DNA from: [Clostridium] celerecrescens 18A
GTDB taxonomy: Bacteria > Bacillota > Clostridia > Lachnospirales > Lachnospiraceae
Length of the DNA: 64,000 nt
Assembly (NCBI RefSeq): GCF_002797975.1
Contig: NZ_PGET01000001.1
Coordinates: 3,541,501 to 3,605,500 of the forward strand
Direction of reading: 5' to 3'
A model generated the notes under the pieces. The model did not search any database and had not been told where the DNA came from. It worked only from the letters and a program-made list of their open reading frames with translations. The translations under genes and the position numbers were made by a program. Positions within the stretch are counted from its first letter, which is position 1. Each line of letters begins with the position of its first letter. Of this stretch, positions 37,130 to 44,929 are shown piece by piece.

Positions 37130-37975
37130 ATGTTAAATGAAGAATTGCTGAATGATTTTAAGAAATTTTTGAAGAAAAAGAATTTATCAAATAATACCAT
37201 TACGGCCTATGCTGGCAGCGTCCGGTTATTTTACAGTATGTATAAGGAAATCACGCCGGAGAGCCTTCAGCGTTATAAAAGCTATCTGATCACCCGCTAC
37301 CGGCCGGCAACCGTCAACCAGCGGATCTATGCCATGAATCACTTTTCCCGTTTTCTGGCGGATACCAATGGAGAGGAATATATTTTAGTCGCCTCTTACC
37401 ATCTTCCTTCGGTAAAAGTCCAGCAAAAAACGTTCCTGGATACCGTTATTTCAAATGAGGATTATGAGCTCTTTAAAGAGAAATTAAAAGAAGAGAAAAA
37501 TTATTTCTGGTATTTTATTGTCCGCTTTCTGGCAGCAACAGGTGCCAGGGTCAGTGAATTGATTCAAATCAAGGTAGAACATTTAAACCTGGGGTATTTG
37601 GACCTTTATTCCAAGGGCGGAAAGGTACGCCGAATCTATTTCCCGGATTCTCTATGTGTAGAGGCGCTGGAATGGTGTCAAAGCCAGGGTAAACGAAGCG
37701 GTTTCCTCTTTTTAAACAAAGAAGGACGTCTGATCACCCCGCGGGGAATCAATTTTCAGCTGAAACATCTGGCCAAGCGCTATGGAATAGATACTGACAC
37801 GGTTTATCCTCATTCCTTCCGCCACCGTTTTGCCAAAAACTTTTTGGCCTGTTTTAACGATATTTCTCTTTTGGCGGATTTAATGGGGCATGAAAGCATT
37901 GAAACTACCAGGATATATCTCACCCGTTCCAGCCAGGAGCAGCAGCAGATTCTGGATGAAATTATCACATGGTAA
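37130..37975 (+). CDS. tyrosine recombinase, second of a tandem pair
   Basis: 281 aa, clearly paralogous to the preceding gene (shared stretches such as IQIKVEH, YPHSFRHRFAKNF, GHESIETTRIYL). Catalytic residues Arg140, Lys165 candidate, His228, Arg231, His254 and Tyr263 are all present, so both copies look active. The N-terminal domains have diverged, as in XerC/XerD pairs where each partner recognises its own half-site. Starts 6 bp after its partner, same transcript. Confidence 0.9.
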   Translation: MLNEELLNDFKKFLKKKNLSNNTITAYAGSVRLFYSMYKEITPESLQRYKSYLITRYRPATVNQRIYAMNHFSRFLADTNGEEYILVASYHLPSVKVQQKTFLDTVISNEDYELFKEKLKEEKNYFWYFIVRFLAATGARVSELIQIKVEHLNLGYLDLYSKGGKVRRIYFPDSLCVEALEWCQSQGKRSGFLFLNKEGRLITPRGINFQLKHLAKRYGIDTDTVYPHSFRHRFAKNFLACFNDISLLADLMGHESIETTRIYLTRSSQEQQQILDEIITW

Positions 37976-37996
37976 ACAACTTTTTTTGTATTATTG

Positions 37997-38025
37997 TTTA
38001 TTTTTACATTTTTTTACAGTATAAT
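37997..38025 (+). promoter_or_regulatory. possible promoter of the AAA15 ATPase gene
   Basis: TATAAT (38020-38025) with a weak TTTATT at 37997-38002, in an AT-rich 73-bp gap; followed by AAAGGAGG before the ATG. Confidence 0.4.
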
Positions 38026-38048
38026 CTCGGAAAGGAGGATAAAATACC

Positions 38049-39269
38049 ATGATAATTTCTTTTCGTTTTAAAAACTTCCGTTCCTTTCTGGATGAAACTT
38101 TTATTGATATGAAAGCGGTTAATTACAAGGAACATCCAAATCATCTGGTAATGGCCTGCAACAAGAAACTGCTTAAAACTCTGGCCATATATGGAGCAAA
38201 TTCCAGTGGAAAAACCAATATTTTTCTCGCTTTTACCAGTTTTCACTCTTTTATTTTCTGGCAGCTTTTTTCAATGGAGGACATTCCCAGAAAACATTTT
38301 ATGTCACTCTTACAGATCAGCTCTTTGGATAAAATTCTTCCATTCCTGGATGAGAAAGTCAACACCCAGCCCACGGAAATGGAGCTTACCTTTATCAGCG
38401 GACAACGAGTCTATGAATATGGCTTCTCTGTCCTGAACAAGAAAGTTCTCACGGAAAACCTGGCTGTGGATAACCATGTGGTATTCACACGGAATGCCGA
38501 TGAGATTACCATCGGACGCCAATATGAAAAAGTGTTACGGCAGAAGTCAGGGATCCGTCCTCATGAGGACCGGTTATTCTGTTCTATTTTAACATGCCTG
38601 GATATACCCGAGATCACGGCATTCATGGAGCCTTTTGAGTCTTTTTTTTCGAAGCGGATCGCATATTATTGTGATTTTCTTGAACCATTCCAGCTTGCGG
38701 GCCATCTGGTCATGGATGGAAGGGCATACAAAGCCCTTGAAAACCCGGAGGCCCTTAATTATGCCTTGAGACAGCTAAGAAAGCTGGGAATCCCGGCAGA
38801 AGAACTTATTATTGAAAAGGGAATCCCCAAGCTTGGATACCGGGTAAAATCCCGGGAAACCGGCGAGTACCGAATACAATATATGGACTACACAAAGGTT
38901 TCCTTGGGCACTATGAAATACCTTCAATTATTCATTCAGGTTTATCATCTGTCCCAGGAGGGCGGTGTTCTGATTATTGATAACATATCAAATGAATTCC
39001 ATCCGTCTGTTACAAAGTTTTTTATTGATACTTTCCAGAAGGACAAAAATTTAAACATACAGATTCTTTTCACGACCTATGATATCTCCATCTTAAATAA
39101 CCAGCAGTTCCGACGGGATGAAGTGGCTTTTGTAGATATGAATGAATATCATGAATCCAGGCTCTACACCTTAGCAGACATAAAGGTCCGGTCTGACGCC
39201 AGTTTTTCCAAGGACTATCTTTTAGGCAAATATGGAGCGATCCCTCTGCTAAAAGAATCCATTCACTAG
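38049..39269 (+). CDS. AAA15/OLD-like ATPase (COG1106 type) with altered catalytic motifs
   Basis: 406 aa. An SMC/ABC-like head: MIISFRFKNFRSF start, Walker A GANSSGKT (49-56), a signature-like SLGTMKYLQLF (285-295), Walker B LIIDNISNEFHP (308-319) and switch FTTYD (341-345), ending in YLLGKYGAIPLL as in AbiL/RloA-type proteins. Relatives have D-E in Walker B and TTHD in the switch; here Asn312 replaces the catalytic Glu and Tyr344 the His, so hydrolysis is doubtful. No RloB-like partner follows. May be a phage-defence relic or a nucleotide-binding sensor. Own ribosome binding site (AAAGGAGG). Confidence 0.8.
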   Translation: MIISFRFKNFRSFLDETFIDMKAVNYKEHPNHLVMACNKKLLKTLAIYGANSSGKTNIFLAFTSFHSFIFWQLFSMEDIPRKHFMSLLQISSLDKILPFLDEKVNTQPTEMELTFISGQRVYEYGFSVLNKKVLTENLAVDNHVVFTRNADEITIGRQYEKVLRQKSGIRPHEDRLFCSILTCLDIPEITAFMEPFESFFSKRIAYYCDFLEPFQLAGHLVMDGRAYKALENPEALNYALRQLRKLGIPAEELIIEKGIPKLGYRVKSRETGEYRIQYMDYTKVSLGTMKYLQLFIQVYHLSQEGGVLIIDNISNEFHPSVTKFFIDTFQKDKNLNIQILFTTYDISILNNQQFRRDEVAFVDMNEYHESRLYTLADIKVRSDASFSKDYLLGKYGAIPLLKESIH

Positions 39270-39278
39270 AATGACTGA

Positions 39279-39320
39279 AAAAGGCATACTGCCAATTGTG
39301 AACCGGCATATGTCTTTTTT
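39279..39320. terminator. terminator between convergent ATPase and DUF1934 genes
   Basis: AAAAGGCATA / TATGTCTTTT stem (one G-U pair) with TTTTTTAATTT on the plus strand. The minus-strand side also has AAAA/TTTT arms; it may serve both genes. Confidence 0.65.
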
Positions 39321-39765
39321 AATTTAAGAGACGAAAATCCGCTGTAGCTTTGGAGTGAATATCCAGCACAATGTTGCATTCCGAAACATGCTGGTAATTG
39401 ATATCAAGGGAATAGGCCACCCTCACCTTTAAGCTGTCCTCTTCCTCATTAATCTGAATATCCTTTGTGTTGATCCCGATCATTAATTCTCCGATTGGCG
39501 TGGCATAGCAGGACATGTTTTTTTTATCCTTTTCAAATGTCATATGAACGCTGGAACTGCCGCGTTTGATGATATCCAGTCCGGACTGATGGATCTTAAT
39601 GGTGTTTTTGGTCACTCCCCCTGTATCTTCCTGGATCTCGTCATACAGAATGTAGTGCTTGCCGTTTTTTAAAAAATAATCGCCGGCTGTTATCATCTCG
39701 ACAGAATTGCTGTCGTCTTCTGCAATCTGCATCCCGCTGATGCTGATGAGAACATCTCTTGTCAT
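39319..39765 (-). CDS. DUF1934 domain protein (YwiB-like)
   Basis: 148 aa, a single beta-barrel (lipocalin-like) domain of the DUF1934/YwiB family; MTRDVLISISGMQ at the start and IGELMIGINTKDI in the middle are recognisable. No signal peptide, so cytoplasmic. Function unknown. Follows murI by 12 bp and likely shares its transcript. Confidence 0.8.
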   Translation of the reverse strand: MTRDVLISISGMQIAEDDSNSVEMITAGDYFLKNGKHYILYDEIQEDTGGVTKNTIKIHQSGLDIIKRGSSSVHMTFEKDKKNMSCYATPIGELMIGINTKDIQINEEEDSLKVRVAYSLDINYQHVSECNIVLDIHSKATADFRLLN

Positions 39766-39777
39766 AATAAAACTCCT

Positions 39778-40596
39778 TTAGTACTCCTCGATATTGATTT
39801 GTTTTGTCTCTTTTACCTGTCCCGGAAGGATGGAGGCGGCAAAGCTGGTAAACTTTTCTGCCAAGTCGCTGACATAGAAGCGGTATTTTTCCAGATCACT
39901 GCTTTCCTTTCCGCATAATAGGCCATTTTCGTCCAAAATCTGTTTTAACTCCAATGCAGTTTCATATGCAGGGTTTACCAAAGTCACTTCCGGTCCCATG
40001 AGCCTTCCCACTGTAGAACGGAGAAGGGGATAATGGGTACAGCCCAGTACCAGTGTGTCAATATATTTTCCCTTTAATTCACTTAAGTATCTGGAAGCGA
40101 TTTCATCGGTTACGGAATCGTGCAAAAGCCCTTCTTCCACCAACGGAACCAAAAGGGGGCATGGTTTTCCGGTCACTTCAATATCTTCTCTCATTTCCTT
40201 CATCACTCTGGTATATACTCCGCTTCGTATGGTTCCTTCTGTCCCGATGATACCGATCTTCCCGTTTTTCGTTGACTCTATGGCGGTTCTCGCTCCTGCA
40301 TGGATCACGCCTACGACAGGAATGTCCACTTCCTTTTCTACCGCCTCTAGAGCGCAGGCGGTTGCGGTATTACAGGCAATCACGATTGCCTTTACATCCT
40401 GGGTCATGAGAAAGCGGATGATCTGTCTGGTAAAACGAATCACTGTGCTGCAGGATTTGCTGCCATAAGGCACCCTTGCAGTATCACCAAAATATACGAT
40501 TCTTTCATCCGGCATCTGCCGCATGATCTCACGAGCAACTGTCAGTCCGCCTACACCTGAATCAAATACTCCTATAGGTGAATTTCTGTCTGCCAT
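39778..40596 (-). CDS. murI: glutamate racemase
   Basis: 272 aa. Interconverts L- and D-glutamate for peptidoglycan. Two catalytic cysteines are visible in ACNTATA and GCTHYPLL; IGVFDSGVGGLTVAREI at the N-terminus binds substrate. 58 bp downstream of ddl and followed by DUF1934, forming a D-amino-acid supply operon for the wall. Confidence 0.97.
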   Translation of the reverse strand: MADRNSPIGVFDSGVGGLTVAREIMRQMPDERIVYFGDTARVPYGSKSCSTVIRFTRQIIRFLMTQDVKAIVIACNTATACALEAVEKEVDIPVVGVIHAGARTAIESTKNGKIGIIGTEGTIRSGVYTRVMKEMREDIEVTGKPCPLLVPLVEEGLLHDSVTDEIASRYLSELKGKYIDTLVLGCTHYPLLRSTVGRLMGPEVTLVNPAYETALELKQILDENGLLCGKESSDLEKYRFYVSDLAEKFTSFAASILPGQVKETKQINIEEY

Positions 40597-40654
40597 TTAT
40601 ATTCCTCTTTCCCGCCTGCTTTTGACATAAATGTCTGCCAACAGGGCGTTCCTC

Positions 40655-41719
40655 CTATATCCTGTAACGGTCCATTGCATGCTCCATCAGCCGGTCGACC
40701 AATTGATCCTTATTCATTCCAGCCGATTCCCAGAGCATGGGATACATGCTGATCGCCGTAAATCCGGGCATGGTATTGATCTCATTGAATACCACACTGC
40801 CATCCTTTTTCACAAAAAAGTCAACTCTTGCAAGGCCATAGCCGTCTACTGCCTGGAAAATGGCCATAGCAGCTTCTCTTACCCGGTCTGTAGCCCCCTC
40901 CGGCAGAACCGGGTCAACAACCGTTCTGGAATCAGAGTTGTTATACTTCGCATCAAAATCATAGAACTCCGCTGCCGCAAGGATCTCCCCTACTCCGGAA
41001 GCTTCCACCGGTGCATTTCCGCCACCGAATACGGCACATTCGATTTCCCGTCCGACAATCATCTCTTCTACCAGAATCTTACGGTCATGGTTTGCAGCTT
41101 CTGCCAAAGCCTCCATTAGCTCTTTCCTGTCACCCGCACGGCTTACTCCCTTGGAAGAGCCTGCATTGGAGGGCTTTACAAACACTGGGTAAGAGAACTT
41201 CTCCTCTACCCTTCCTACAACCGCCTCTATATCCTTTAAATCATGGCGCATTACCGGTACATAGGCCGCCTGGGTAATCCCCAGATCATCTGCAACGATC
41301 TTTGTATATAATTTATCCATGGAAATAGCAGAGGCCAGCACCCCGCAGCCCACATATGGAATCCCCGCCAGCTCCAAAAGCCCTTGAACGGTTCCATCCT
41401 CTCCAAATAATCCATGGAGCACTGGGAATACCACATCAACCCTGACGATCTCTGTCTTTTCCCCGTCCATCAGAATAACACCGCACATGGTTGCATCAGG
41501 AGAGATCACTGCTGAAACCGAACCATCTTTCCATGTGCCTTTTTCTATATCTTCTACAGAATCCGTTTTTATCCAACGGCCTTCTTCTGTGATTCCAATT
41601 AAAACTACATCGTATTTCTCTCTATTAATATGGTTAATAACATTGACCACTGACATACAGGATACAATATGCTCTGATGACTGGCCGCCGAATAGTACAA
41701 CCGCAGTTTTTCTATCCAT
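40655..41719 (-). CDS. ddl: D-alanine--D-alanine ligase
   Basis: 354 aa ATP-grasp enzyme. Joins two D-alanines for the peptidoglycan stem. Seen: LFGGQSSEHIVS at the N-terminus, FPVLHGLFGEDGTVQG, VKPSNAGSSKGVS and FNEINTMPGFT. The omega-loop-like FYDFDAKY keeps Tyr after Lys, where D-lactate ligases usually have Phe, so the D-Ala-D-Ala product and vancomycin sensitivity are expected. GAGGAG precedes the ATG. First gene of ddl-murI-DUF1934. Confidence 0.95.
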   Translation of the reverse strand: MDRKTAVVLFGGQSSEHIVSCMSVVNVINHINREKYDVVLIGITEEGRWIKTDSVEDIEKGTWKDGSVSAVISPDATMCGVILMDGEKTEIVRVDVVFPVLHGLFGEDGTVQGLLELAGIPYVGCGVLASAISMDKLYTKIVADDLGITQAAYVPVMRHDLKDIEAVVGRVEEKFSYPVFVKPSNAGSSKGVSRAGDRKELMEALAEAANHDRKILVEEMIVGREIECAVFGGGNAPVEASGVGEILAAAEFYDFDAKYNNSDSRTVVDPVLPEGATDRVREAAMAIFQAVDGYGLARVDFFVKKDGSVVFNEINTMPGFTAISMYPMLWESAGMNKDQLVDRLMEHAMDRYRI

Positions 41720-41753
41720 TTTACTCTCCTCATTAATTTCTCAATTTTACAGT

Positions 41754-41783
41754 GTTTATATTATAGCACATATGGTTACAATT
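41754..41783 (+). promoter_or_regulatory. sigma-F/sigma-G-type promoter of spoIIR
   Basis: GTTTA (41754-41758), 15 nt, GGTTACAATT (41774-41783). This follows the forespore consensus GYWTA-N15-GGNRANANTW except for one base. B. subtilis spoIIR is a sigma-F gene, so position and type agree. Confidence 0.6.
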
Positions 41784-41816
41784 ACAAATAGATTCCAGAA
41801 AAAAGGAGGAACCCCT

Positions 41817-42476
41817 ATGAAACAGAGACACGATTTATTTTTATGTATTACCTGTCTTCTGATCGCATTTTTGCTTACCCTGTCAGACGGAAGGCAAAAG
41901 GATGAAGCACTGGCCGCACGGATCGCACCGGAAATCCTGCGTTTTCACGTATTAGCAAACAGCGACAGCACAGAAGACCAAACCCTGAAATTAAAAGTTC
42001 GCACCATGCTGCTCAATTCAATATATGAGGACCTTGGAGAAAATGCATCCCTTGAGGAAACAAAAGACTTTGTTCTCACCCATACGGACAGCCTTGAGAA
42101 AAAAGCGGAACACTACATGAAAAAACTGGGATATGATTATCCCGCACATATGGAACTGACCAATTGTTACTTTCCCACCAAAACCTATGGAGACATGGTA
42201 TTCCCCTGCGGCAATTATGAGGCCGTCCGGGTAAAAATAGGCGAAGGAAAAGGACGCAACTGGTGGTGCGTCCTTTATCCTCCGCTATGTTTCACAGATT
42301 CTACGTATGCGGTTGTACCGGATGCTTCCAAAGCAATATTAAAAAGTTCCATAGATGAAGCTGATTATCAGATAATCAGCCGGGAAGCTCCGAAGATCCA
42401 TATCCGTTTCAAGCTGGTTGATCTGCTTTCCAAGAAAGCGGAGCCTACTGTTCAGAAGCCGTTACAATCCCGTTAA
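41817..42476 (+). CDS. spoIIR: stage II sporulation protein R
   Basis: 219 aa from the ATG at 41817 (AAAGGAGG upstream); an open frame continues upstream but runs into the promoter and ddl. Signal-anchor-like N-terminus, then the SpoIIR domain (APEILRFHVLANSDSTEDQ, VRVKIGEGKGRNWWCVLYPPLCF). SpoIIR is secreted by the forespore and triggers SpoIIGA to process pro-sigma-E in the mother cell, so the organism should sporulate. Its last 32 nt overlap the 3' end of a convergent TolC-like gene. Confidence 0.95.
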   Translation: MKQRHDLFLCITCLLIAFLLTLSDGRQKDEALAARIAPEILRFHVLANSDSTEDQTLKLKVRTMLLNSIYEDLGENASLEETKDFVLTHTDSLEKKAEHYMKKLGYDYPAHMELTNCYFPTKTYGDMVFPCGNYEAVRVKIGEGKGRNWWCVLYPPLCFTDSTYAVVPDASKAILKSSIDEADYQIISREAPKIHIRFKLVDLLSKKAEPTVQKPLQSR

Positions 42477-43641
42477 CCGCCCACTGGTAGGTACTATAAG
42501 CCTGATATAAGGTGTTATAAGCGGTTTGCTTTTCTCCCTCTGCCTGTGAAAATGCCATCTGGGCCTGCAAATAGTTTATCTTGCTCAGCATGCCCAGCTG
42601 ATAGGAGCGGTCAGCTTTTTGCTTTTCCAGCACTGCCTTTTCATAAGCGGTGGAGGCGGCGTCATAGGTGGATTTAGACTGAAGGATCTCCTGGTAATAG
42701 GACTGCATGGTAACCGTAAGGTTCTGCTCAGCCTCTGAAATACCGGCATCCTTATTCTTTATACCGGTAGTGGTCTTGTTAGAACCTCCGTGGCGTTTTT
42801 CAATCAGATCGTAATTATTTCCAATCGCCTTTGCTGTATCCGCTGTCAGGTCCAGTGCCCCGATAACGGAAAGGTCCAGTTGGGGGATTTCACCGATCTG
42901 AACTGATCCATCCGCTGGATAGCCGGTCATCAGGCAAAGAGATCGTTTCAAACCGTCGATGGTGTTGTCAAGCTGGTCAAGAGCCGCCTGGGCTGCCAGG
43001 ACTCCTTTATTGGCTTCCAGAACATCTGCTTCCGTCGCCAAGCCCTGTTTAAAACTTATTGATTGGGCTTCGTAACCTGATATACTTAAATCCAGAGCCT
43101 TTTGAACCACGGCCCGATTGGCCAGGGCACTGTTATAGCCAATCATGATCTGATCTGCGGCAGAAGAGAAGGTCCTTGAATAGCGGTCAACATTTTTCCT
43201 AATTCCTGAGTCAATGCGTTTGATTCCGTTATTCATCTTCTCCGCATTACCGCCCAGGGCCTTTGCCGTGCCTTTTAAGGTCAAGTATACCATCATCCCT
43301 TCCTCGCTGCCTGTGGCTCCTGAATCTTTCATCGCCTGTGCATCGTCATTGAGATCCCGGATATACCGTCTCATTTCGTCATATACATACTGCTGGTTGC
43401 TTAACTCATTTCCTGCCGAATCTGCTATGTTCTGTACATCAGGATTAAAATACCTTACCAGATCGGAAAGCTCATCAAATTCAATGGTCTGATCGTTAAG
43501 CCTGTTCCAGGTTTCTTCTCCCATCCCATCAGGAATTGTTATACTCGTACTGCCGGGTCCTGCTGCCCCATAAACCGGCAGGGCAGCGGTGAGTGTAAGA
43601 GTCACTGCCATACAGGCAGATAAGTAGCCTTTCTTTCTCAT
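42445..43641 (-). CDS. TolC-family outer-membrane-factor-like protein, second copy
   Basis: 398 aa. Signal peptide (residues 1-26, cleavage near VYGA) and then long alpha-helical coiled-coil segments in two repeats (about 150-235 and 300-385) with the TolC-type ending (QLGMLSKINYLQAQMAFSQAEGEKQTAYNTLYQAYSTYQWAV, seen in parts). Shorter than classic TolC (430-490 aa). Its ribosome binding site is inside the last codons of the preceding paralogue, 3 nt between the genes. The 3' end overlaps spoIIR by 32 nt. Role without an outer membrane unknown. Confidence 0.82.
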   Translation of the reverse strand: MRKKGYLSACMAVTLTLTAALPVYGAAGPGSTSITIPDGMGEETWNRLNDQTIEFDELSDLVRYFNPDVQNIADSAGNELSNQQYVYDEMRRYIRDLNDDAQAMKDSGATGSEEGMMVYLTLKGTAKALGGNAEKMNNGIKRIDSGIRKNVDRYSRTFSSAADQIMIGYNSALANRAVVQKALDLSISGYEAQSISFKQGLATEADVLEANKGVLAAQAALDQLDNTIDGLKRSLCLMTGYPADGSVQIGEIPQLDLSVIGALDLTADTAKAIGNNYDLIEKRHGGSNKTTTGIKNKDAGISEAEQNLTVTMQSYYQEILQSKSTYDAASTAYEKAVLEKQKADRSYQLGMLSKINYLQAQMAFSQAEGEKQTAYNTLYQAYSTYQWAVNGIVTASEQ

Positions 43642-43644
43642 ATC

Positions 43645-44796
43645 TTATAAACCTCCTGTCGAAGCCAGTCCGTTTACCGCATTATCATAATTTTGAACCG
43701 CCTGAAACAGGGCAAGCTCTGCTGTCTTTATAGCGAGATTCTTCGTGTCATATGCATTTTTTTGCTTTAAATAATCCAGTTTGCTTAAGGATCCCAGGTC
43801 ATATTTCCTCTGGGCAGTATCCATATTTTTACTTTCCAGAGCAAATTCTGCACCTGCCTGGTCATACGCTGCTTTTGCCTGAAGAACCGCCCGGTAGCGT
43901 TTTGTTAAATCGGAACCGATATTCTGCTCATTGCTTGTTATTGTCCGGTTTAAGGTCTGCTTTGTAATATCCCCCACGGCATTTTCCAGCTTCCTCTTAT
44001 TAATTTTTAAGGTATAGCTGTTGCCCAGGGCAGAATCCTTATCTGTGTCCGGGTTCATGGCTGCAATGCGTTCCATATTCACAGCCGGAATTTCCAAAAT
44101 ATCCGGTGAGTCGTTGTATTTCCAGCCCAGCATAACACAAAGCTTCTGTCTAGTCTCCTCAACAGAAGATGTCAGCTTATCAATGGAAGTCTGTGTGCTC
44201 TGAACACTCTCTAAAGCACCCAGTACATCGGCCTGGGTAGCCATTCCTGCACTTTGTCTTACCAGTGCGGACTGGTATGCAGCCTCTGCAAACTCCAGGC
44301 TGCTCTTTGCACTTTCCAGCTCATATCTCTGCTGAAAAAAGGTGATCATGGAAGACTGGGCCGTTGCTACCAGATTGGCTTCCTCCTGCTCATAGGTAAG
44401 CTGATATACCTGCAAATCCTCTACATTGTTATCTGCCATGGCTTCCGCACTGTTGGCGCTGGCCGCACCGCTTGCATCAGACACCGGGTCATCTCCGGTA
44501 ATCATGTTTCTGTAATCGCTTGCGGCATCCCGGTAATACTGGGCATTCTGGTCACTGGTAATCCGGTCATCCTTTTTCTTATCATTAATATCCAGCTGGT
44601 TTTTCTGAACCGTCACATTATATTCACGGATCAGGCCTGCCAGTTCATCATATTCCATCACATTGTCCCGGAGCTTTGACCACTCCTCTGGGGTTCTTGC
44701 AAACTCCGGGCTTCCGGCCCAAGCTGTGGCCGCCGGTCCGGAGACAGTAAGCGCTGCCGCAAGGCAAAATGCGCTGATCTGTTTCCATTTTCTCAT
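43645..44796 (-). CDS. TolC-family outer-membrane-factor-like protein, first copy
   Basis: 383 aa. Signal peptide (1-27, cleavage near AWA), then helical repeats about 150-230 and 290-375, ending YDLGSLSKLDYLKQKNAYDTKNLAIKTAELALFQAVQNYDNAVNG (in parts), the same layout as its neighbour. Low-complexity Asn/Ala insert near residue 105-120. AAGGAGG before the ATG. It starts 133 bp after the RND pump gene, beyond a hairpin with a short T-run, so it may be expressed less than the pump. Confidence 0.82.
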   Translation of the reverse strand: MRKWKQISAFCLAAALTVSGPAATAWAGSPEFARTPEEWSKLRDNVMEYDELAGLIREYNVTVQKNQLDINDKKKDDRITSDQNAQYYRDAASDYRNMITGDDPVSDASGAASANSAEAMADNNVEDLQVYQLTYEQEEANLVATAQSSMITFFQQRYELESAKSSLEFAEAAYQSALVRQSAGMATQADVLGALESVQSTQTSIDKLTSSVEETRQKLCVMLGWKYNDSPDILEIPAVNMERIAAMNPDTDKDSALGNSYTLKINKRKLENAVGDITKQTLNRTITSNEQNIGSDLTKRYRAVLQAKAAYDQAGAEFALESKNMDTAQRKYDLGSLSKLDYLKQKNAYDTKNLAIKTAELALFQAVQNYDNAVNGLASTGGL

Positions 44797-44889
44797 CCTG
44801 AATCCTCCTTAACTGGGATTTTTATGCTGTTTACCTGTCATTATCTTATCATATCCTGTTTAAAACATGAAATCCACTTTCTTCCAAAA

Positions 44890-44920
44890 GGGAACCGGAG
44901 TTTACGAAGGTCCGGCTCCC
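44890..44920 (-). terminator. terminator or attenuator between the RND gene and the TolC-like genes
   Basis: Ten-bp stem (GGGAGCCGGA / TCCGGTTCCC on the minus strand, one G-U) followed by TTTTGG, 10 nt after the pump stop codon. The short tail suggests partial termination. Confidence 0.55.
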
Positions 44921-44929
44921 TGCTGTCTC

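Noticed and set aside
36260..37975. prophage or integrative element marked by two integrase-type genes
   Set aside because: No structural phage, excisionase, replication or conjugation genes and no flanking direct repeats or tRNA were found; the neighbouring genes look chromosomal.
41487..41816. N-terminal extension of spoIIR
   Set aside because: The extra frame is antisense to ddl and covers the sigma-F-like promoter; the ATG at 41817 has AAAGGAGG.
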